The translations under genes and the position numbers were made by a program. This document shows positions 60,275-64,000 of a stretch of DNA of 64,000 bases, one piece after another. Numbering within the stretch: the first letter of the stretch is position 1; each line of letters opens with the position of its first letter. The stretch is taken from positions 1 to 64,000 of the forward strand of contig JAYVZE010000240.1 of assembly GCA_043783625.1 (NCBI GenBank), given 5' to 3'. The notes below the pieces were generated by a model that saw nothing but the letters and a program-made list of their open reading frames with translations, did not search any database and was not told the DNA's origin. The DNA comes from JAFDVL01 sp043783625 (GTDB taxonomy: Bacteria > Acidobacteriota > Blastocatellia > RBC074).

Positions 60275-60643
60275 ATGTCAAATATATACATTCAAATTGG
60301 TGAGAAAATAAGAGAATTAAGGCAAAGCTATTCGCCTAAGCCGTTAAATCAAGAAGAGTTAGCAACTAAGATAAAGGTACCGACAAATACAATCTCGCGT
60401 TGGGAAACTGCAACATATAAGGTATCGGCGGAGGACTTGCAGAAATTGGCAAAATTCTTTGTAGTCGATATCTCAGTTTTCTTTCCCGAAACCGAGCAAA
60501 CCAATTTAAGCCCTAACCTGCAAGCATTAATGAGCGCAACCTCAGAATTAAACGATGACGATATAAAAGAGTTAACTGAATATGCCAAGTTTAGAAAAGC
60601 CCGACAATTCCTCAATGAATCTAAACCCAGAAAATCTAAATAA
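60275..60643 (+). CDS. capH: CapH-like Xre-family repressor
   Basis: A 122-residue protein with an N-terminal helix-turn-helix (IGEKIRELRQ, LNQEELATKIKVPTNTISRW) and a short helical C-terminal region (LNDDDIKELTEYAKFRKARQ) suited for dimerisation. It is divergent from the CBASS operon and followed by an overlapping metallopeptidase gene. This is the arrangement of CapH-CapP regulators, in which the peptidase cleaves the repressor after DNA damage and turns on CBASS. AGGA lies before the ATG. The call depends on this context; small Xre proteins alone are not specific. Confidence 0.8.
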   Translation: MSNIYIQIGEKIRELRQSYSPKPLNQEELATKIKVPTNTISRWETATYKVSAEDLQKLAKFFVVDISVFFPETEQTNLSPNLQALMSATSELNDDDIKELTEYAKFRKARQFLNESKPRKSK

Positions 60644-61283
60644 AATAGATACCGAGCAAGAGTATTTTCGACAGATGAAGCTGTTCGCTCACCAAAAACG
60701 TGCGGATTTCAGCATCGGCTCGAAAAAAATCTGCTTATCCTTAGTTCGTCAAATTTATAAAAGTGAAAAAGTAATTATTGATTATGTTGATTTTAGAAGC
60801 CCACGTATAAGAGCGGTTTACTGTTGTGATAGCGGGAATCCGTCTGTTGGCGTGAAAAAAAGTTTACCAGTTGAACCTAAATTATTTTCACTTCTTCACG
60901 AGTTAAAACATCATTTGGTTGATAGACAAGGCATTTTGAACAACGAATTTGTTTGTGGCGACTATAATGAGAACAAAAAAATTGAAGTCGGGGCTGAGGT
61001 TTTCGCCGCAGAGTTTATTTTTCCTGAATCAGCAATGCTGATATCTCTTAATACTTTCGGAATTTCAAAAGCGACCATTACACCTGAACAAGTAGTTGAA
61101 TACAAAAGGTCGTGTGGAGTCTCTATTAGCTATATTTACATCTTAAAACGCCTTGAGTTTTTCAAAATTATTGAGAAAAATGCGTATGAAAAAATCGCTT
61201 TCAAGAAATTGGAAGAGAAGCTACATCCGCCCATTTACAAGCAGCAATGGTTCACAGCATCTCGTCAAATCAAACGTAAGTAA
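60582..61283 (+). CDS. capP: CapP-like ImmA/IrrE-family metallopeptidase
   Basis: A 233-residue protein of the ImmA/IrrE/COG2856 peptidase family. The zinc motif H106-E107-L-K-H110 is in FSLLHELKHHLVD, and a downstream glutamate-rich helix (EVGAEVFAAEFIFPESA) supplies the third ligand. The C-terminal region (CGVSISYIYILKRLEFF) is typical of these regulators. It overlaps the CapH-like gene by 62 bases with the ATG at 60582; an ATG at 60615 is the alternative, and neither has a clear ribosome site. CapP enzymes cleave CapH when bound to single-stranded DNA. Confidence 0.82.
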   Translation: MPSLEKPDNSSMNLNPENLNKIDTEQEYFRQMKLFAHQKRADFSIGSKKICLSLVRQIYKSEKVIIDYVDFRSPRIRAVYCCDSGNPSVGVKKSLPVEPKLFSLLHELKHHLVDRQGILNNEFVCGDYNENKKIEVGAEVFAAEFIFPESAMLISLNTFGISKATITPEQVVEYKRSCGVSISYIYILKRLEFFKIIEKNAYEKIAFKKLEEKLHPPIYKQQWFTASRQIKRK

Positions 61284-61402
61284 ATAACCATTGCCTCTAC
61301 ACTCAAAGCAGCACCAAGCCAGCAACTTGACGCCGCCCCCACATCTCGCTAAGATTTGCCTTTCGTTCCCATACATTTCTTTATTTAGCACCGGAGGCGG
61401 AC

Positions 61403-62329
61403 TTGATCGAAGTTGAGCATCTGACCAAAAGCTACGGCAACAGCACAGCCGTGAGTGACATTTCATTCACAATCAACAAAGGGGAAATTGTCGGATTTCT
61501 GGGGCCGAACGGAGCCGGAAAGACGACGACGATGCGCATTATCACGGGCTACCTGCCTGCGACCAGCGGAGCCATTCGCGTCGCCGGATTTGATGTCGCG
61601 GAGCAATCGCTGGAAGTGCGAAAACGCATTGGATATTTGCCGGAGACTCCGCCGCTCTATCCTGAAATGACGATTCGCAATTACCTGCATTTCATCGCGC
61701 AAATCAAAGGCGTAGAGACAAGCAACATCAAGAAGCGGACGGAATACGCGATGGAAGCGACTGCGCTCAGTGACCGCTCGGAAGATTTAATCAAGCGGTT
61801 GTCGCGTGGTTACAAGCAACGTGTCGGTATTGCGCAGGCGATTGTTCATGATCCTGATGTCGTGATTCTTGACGAACCGACCAACGGGCTTGATCCCAAT
61901 CAAATCATTGAAGTTCGCAACCTGATTAATTCGCTGGCGGGTGAACATACGATTATTCTTTCGACGCACATTCTGCCCGAAGTCGAAGAAACCTGCCAGC
62001 GCGTCGTCATCATCAACAAAGGCGTGATCGTCGCGGAAGATACGCCGCAGAATTTATCGAAGCAACGCACGGGCAGCGAGCGGACACACCTGCTAGTCAA
62101 AGGTGAAACGGAAGCGGTGCATTCCGCGCTGGCTTCGATTGAAGGCGTGACGAGTGTCGAAGCAAATCCGAAAAACGGGTTGCTGGCGATTACGGTTGAG
62201 AATAAAACCGGAATTGATTTACGCAGCCAGATCGCCGCGAAAGTCGTCACCGGCGGTTTTGAATTATACGAATTAAACTCAGAAAGTCTGAGCCTGGAAG
62301 ATGTGTTTAGACAACTGACAGCGAAATGA
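61403..62329 (+). CDS. ABC transporter ATPase (GldA/NodI-like)
   Basis: A 308-residue cytoplasmic ATPase. Walker A is GFLGPNGAGKTTTM, the signature LSRGYKQRVGIAQAI (S-R-G-Y variant of LSGGQ), Walker B DVVILDEPTNGLD and the H loop IILSTHILPE. The C-terminal 90 residues (SERTHLLVKGETEAV and on) are the typical extra domain of this class. The start is a TTG with GGAGG five bases upstream, so the ribosome site decides it. It forms a Gld-type exporter with the permease and GldG-like genes that follow, but a hairpin repeat lies between them. Confidence 0.92.
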   Translation: MIEVEHLTKSYGNSTAVSDISFTINKGEIVGFLGPNGAGKTTTMRIITGYLPATSGAIRVAGFDVAEQSLEVRKRIGYLPETPPLYPEMTIRNYLHFIAQIKGVETSNIKKRTEYAMEATALSDRSEDLIKRLSRGYKQRVGIAQAIVHDPDVVILDEPTNGLDPNQIIEVRNLINSLAGEHTIILSTHILPEVEETCQRVVIINKGVIVAEDTPQNLSKQRTGSERTHLLVKGETEAVHSALASIEGVTSVEANPKNGLLAITVENKTGIDLRSQIAAKVVTGGFELYELNSESLSLEDVFRQLTAK

Positions 62330-62333
62330 AATC

Positions 62334-62409
62334 GGTACAGTACGAAGAGCGGTAGCGACTTGGTAAATCTCAATAGTTACCAGATCGCTACCGCTCACCG
62401 TACTGTACC
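62334..62409. repeat. Inverted repeat with 33-base arms inside the gld-like operon
   Basis: Arms at 62334-62366 and 62377-62409 are reverse complements with about four mismatches (GGTACAGTACG at the outer end). It starts five bases after the ATPase stop and ends 12 bases before the permease start. Confidence 0.9.
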
Positions 62410-62421
62410 TTCCAAAAATCT

Positions 62422-63213
62422 ATGAGAAATATCATTGCAATTTATCGCCGCGAACTCGGCAGCTATTTCGCTTCTCCGATTGCCTACATCGTGATTGGCG
62501 TTTTTCTTTCCATCACTGGATTGCTATTTTACTTCGGGATTTTCTCGCAGATTATCACGCAGGTGATGCAATACCGCATGCAGGCGATGCAGCAGGGGCA
62601 ATCCGGCGATATTGACGTGCCATCTATTTTGATCCAGCAACTAATGGGATTCGCGGCAACGGTTTCGCTGTTCATGATTCCGATGTTGACGATGGGGAGC
62701 TATGCCGAAGAGAAAAAACGCGGCACGATGGAAATGTTAATGACTTCGCCGATTACGGAACTTGAGATCGTACTGGGCAAGTATCTCGCGGGGCTGACAG
62801 TGTTTTCGATCATGATGGCTCCCACGATTATTTATCATTTGTTCATCGCCAAATATAGCGATCCGTCATTTCCATGGCGGATTATGGGGGCGTCGTATTT
62901 AGGGATTTTACTGCTCGGTTCGGTGCTGGTTGCGATTGGAACGTTCATCTCCTCGCTGACGGAAAATCAAATCGTCGCCGCCGTTGTCACCTTCGCCATC
63001 GCTTTGTTTTTATGGATCATTAATTCGCTGACCAGCAATGCTGGAACTGTGACCGGAAAGATTCTCAACTACTTTTCCGTCATTAAACATTATCAGGATT
63101 TTACCAGCGGAATGATTGACACTACGAGTCTGGTTTTTTATGTCACGCTGACAATTCTCGCGCTGTTTTTGACGTGGCTTTCGTTGAATTCGATGCGTTG
63201 GAGACGGGCGTAA
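62422..63213 (+). CDS. ABC-2 type transporter permease (GldF-like)
   Basis: A 263-residue membrane protein with six hydrophobic helices. It starts MRNIIAIYRRELGSYFASPI, the usual opening of these permeases. The cytoplasmic loop after the second helix (MGSYAEEKKRGTMEMLMTSPI) carries the E-E-K-x-G-T/S-x-E motif that contacts the ATPase. It works with the upstream ATPase and the GldG-like protein. In Bacteroidetes this unit supports gliding, but elsewhere it has other or unknown export roles. Confidence 0.9.
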   Translation: MRNIIAIYRRELGSYFASPIAYIVIGVFLSITGLLFYFGIFSQIITQVMQYRMQAMQQGQSGDIDVPSILIQQLMGFAATVSLFMIPMLTMGSYAEEKKRGTMEMLMTSPITELEIVLGKYLAGLTVFSIMMAPTIIYHLFIAKYSDPSFPWRIMGASYLGILLLGSVLVAIGTFISSLTENQIVAAVVTFAIALFLWIINSLTSNAGTVTGKILNYFSVIKHYQDFTSGMIDTTSLVFYVTLTILALFLTWLSLNSMRWRRA

Positions 63214-63226
63214 GCAAGGAACAAAT

Positions 63227-63320
63227 TCCCCTCCTGTCTTAGGAGGGGTGCCTGAAAGGCGGGGTGGTCTTGCAGCGAAATCCTAACACCACCCCCAGCC
63301 CCTCCTAAGACAGGAGGGGA
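63227..63320. repeat. Composite inverted repeat between permease and GldG-like genes
   Basis: The outer arm TCCCCTCCTGTCTTAGGAGG (from 63227) pairs with its complement ending at 63320, and inner GGGGTGGT/ACCACCCC steps also pair. The arms contain CCCCTCC...GGAGGGG palindromes. It starts 14 bases after the permease stop. Confidence 0.9.
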
Positions 63321-63345
63321 GCTTTTAAGATCGCACTACAATTTT

Positions 63346-64000
63346 ATGGAACGTAAAGAATTATTTAAATATCTTGGGATTTTAGGGATTGTCGCATTAG
63401 TCGGCGGCTACCTGCATTACAACATCACCGAAACATTTACGCGGCTCAACGGAGCGTTGATGATTGTCGGTGGAACGCTGCTCCTGTTGTATATCGTCAG
63501 CAATTATAAAGAAATTATTGACTCTTCGCAGAAGCGATCCACGCGCCTCGGAGCCAATGCTTCCGTGTTCGCCGTCGCCGGAGTTGCCATCTTCGCGCTC
63601 GTGAATTATCTCGGTTATCAGCATCACAAAAAGTTTGACTACACCACTGAAAAACAGTTCACGCTTTCCGATCAAACCAAAAAAATCATGGGAGATTTGA
63701 AAAGTGAAATTAAAGTTCTGCACTTCAGTAAAAATGATGAACCGGTTGGTAATCTGGTCGAACGTTACCGCGATATATCCAATAAAATCACTTATGAACG
63801 CATTGACCTGCAAGCCCGTCCCGAAATGGCGCAACAATATAAAGGGATGAAAGGTGCAGGCGAAGTCGTCGTTATTTCCGGGAACAAAAATGAAAAATTA
63901 ATGCAGGGCGCAGACGAAGAAAAATTGACCAGTGCCATCATGAAAGTCACCCGCGAAAAGGCGAAAGCCGTTTGTTTTATTGATGGACACGGTGAACACG
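63346..64000 (+). CDS. GldG-like auxiliary protein of an ABC transporter, partial at the 3' side
   Basis: The first 218 codons are visible; the gene leaves the window. It starts MERKELFKYLGILGIVALVG with two N-terminal membrane helices and a third near residue 75-95 (ASVFAVAGVAIFALVNYLGY). It then has the exported GldG/DUF-type region (DYTTEKQFTLSDQTKKIM, VLHFSKND, KAVCFIDGHGEH). Family members act with GldA/GldF-type ATPase and permease. It is 25 bases after an inverted repeat in the operon. Confidence 0.85.
   Translation, partial: MERKELFKYLGILGIVALVGGYLHYNITETFTRLNGALMIVGGTLLLLYIVSNYKEIIDSSQKRSTRLGANASVFAVAGVAIFALVNYLGYQHHKKFDYTTEKQFTLSDQTKKIMGDLKSEIKVLHFSKNDEPVGNLVERYRDISNKITYERIDLQARPEMAQQYKGMKGAGEVVVISGNKNEKLMQGADEEKLTSAIMKVTREKAKAVCFIDGHGEH

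Noticed and set aside
1..64000. CRISPR arrays, tRNA and rRNA genes
   Set aside because: I saw no regularly spaced direct repeats of 24-40 bases, no tRNA cloverleaf with a T-loop consensus and no rRNA motifs. A tRNAscan or CRISPR search would be needed to exclude atypical ones.

Overview
This window looks like chromosomal DNA of an Acidobacteriota member, probably class Blastocatellia. The grounds are gene content: a TIGR03437-type C-terminal domain on a secreted esterase, a winged-helix/TPR transmembrane regulator, a fused E1 alpha-beta dehydrogenase, many carboxypeptidase-regulatory-like secreted proteins, and DUF6526 and DUF6986 family proteins. Overall composition is close to balanced, with distinctly AT-rich islands at about 41.1-43.0 kb and 57.3-61.3 kb. 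No rRNA, tRNA or CRISPR array was seen.

Layout. 0-4.3 kb: the promoter-proximal end of an extracellular contractile injection system (eCIS) operon on the minus strand: BTAD regulator, small conserved protein, sheath, tube and a T4-type baseplate chaperone cut by the window edge. 4.7-15.2 kb: prepilin peptidase, 3-keto-disaccharide hydrolase-like protein, a secreted protein, hybrid histidine kinase, TolB-like protein, pnp and rpsO. 15.2-25 kb: an ATE-like aminoacyl-tRNA-protein transferase, fused E1 dehydrogenase, PP2C phosphatase, zinc-ribbon/Ser-Thr kinase/FGE fusion, secreted protein and argH. 25-41 kb: a truncated HNH gene, a 1063-residue secreted repeat protein, an ABC exporter, a DUF6986 aldolase-like protein, a RES/Xre toxin-antitoxin module, nth, a large TPR regulator, an esterase and a hydantoinase B. 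41-43 kb: a PvuII-like restriction-modification system in which controller and nuclease are one polypeptide. 43-56 kb: a HEAT protein, a Tat/lipoprotein-type protein, an operon DedA - GHMP kinase - selenocysteine peroxiredoxin-like lipoprotein, a second RES/Xre module, an M15-like peptidase, two carboxypeptidase-like repeat proteins and an orphan BMC shell protein. 56-61.3 kb: a PIN toxin-antitoxin pair, a frameshifted remnant, and a CBASS operon (HNH-SAVED Cap5, CD-NTase, E2-like) with a divergent CapH/CapP-like regulator pair. 61.4 kb to the edge: a Gld-type ABC transporter operon.

Main points. (1) 45562-46242 is best read as one gene with an in-frame UGA at the peroxidatic-cysteine position, followed by a hairpin with a GGA loop that fits a bacterial SECIS. 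Ordinary annotation would split it in two. (2) A C.PvuII-R.PvuII fusion sits beside an M.PvuII homologue, with two palindromic operator candidates between them. (3) A compact E2-type CBASS carries a SEC-C zinc motif on the E2 and is flanked by CapH/CapP-like genes. (4) Two RES/Xre modules 16 kb apart share the palindrome TGCCA-N2-TGGCA upstream. (5) At least eleven intergenic composite inverted repeats punctuate the window.
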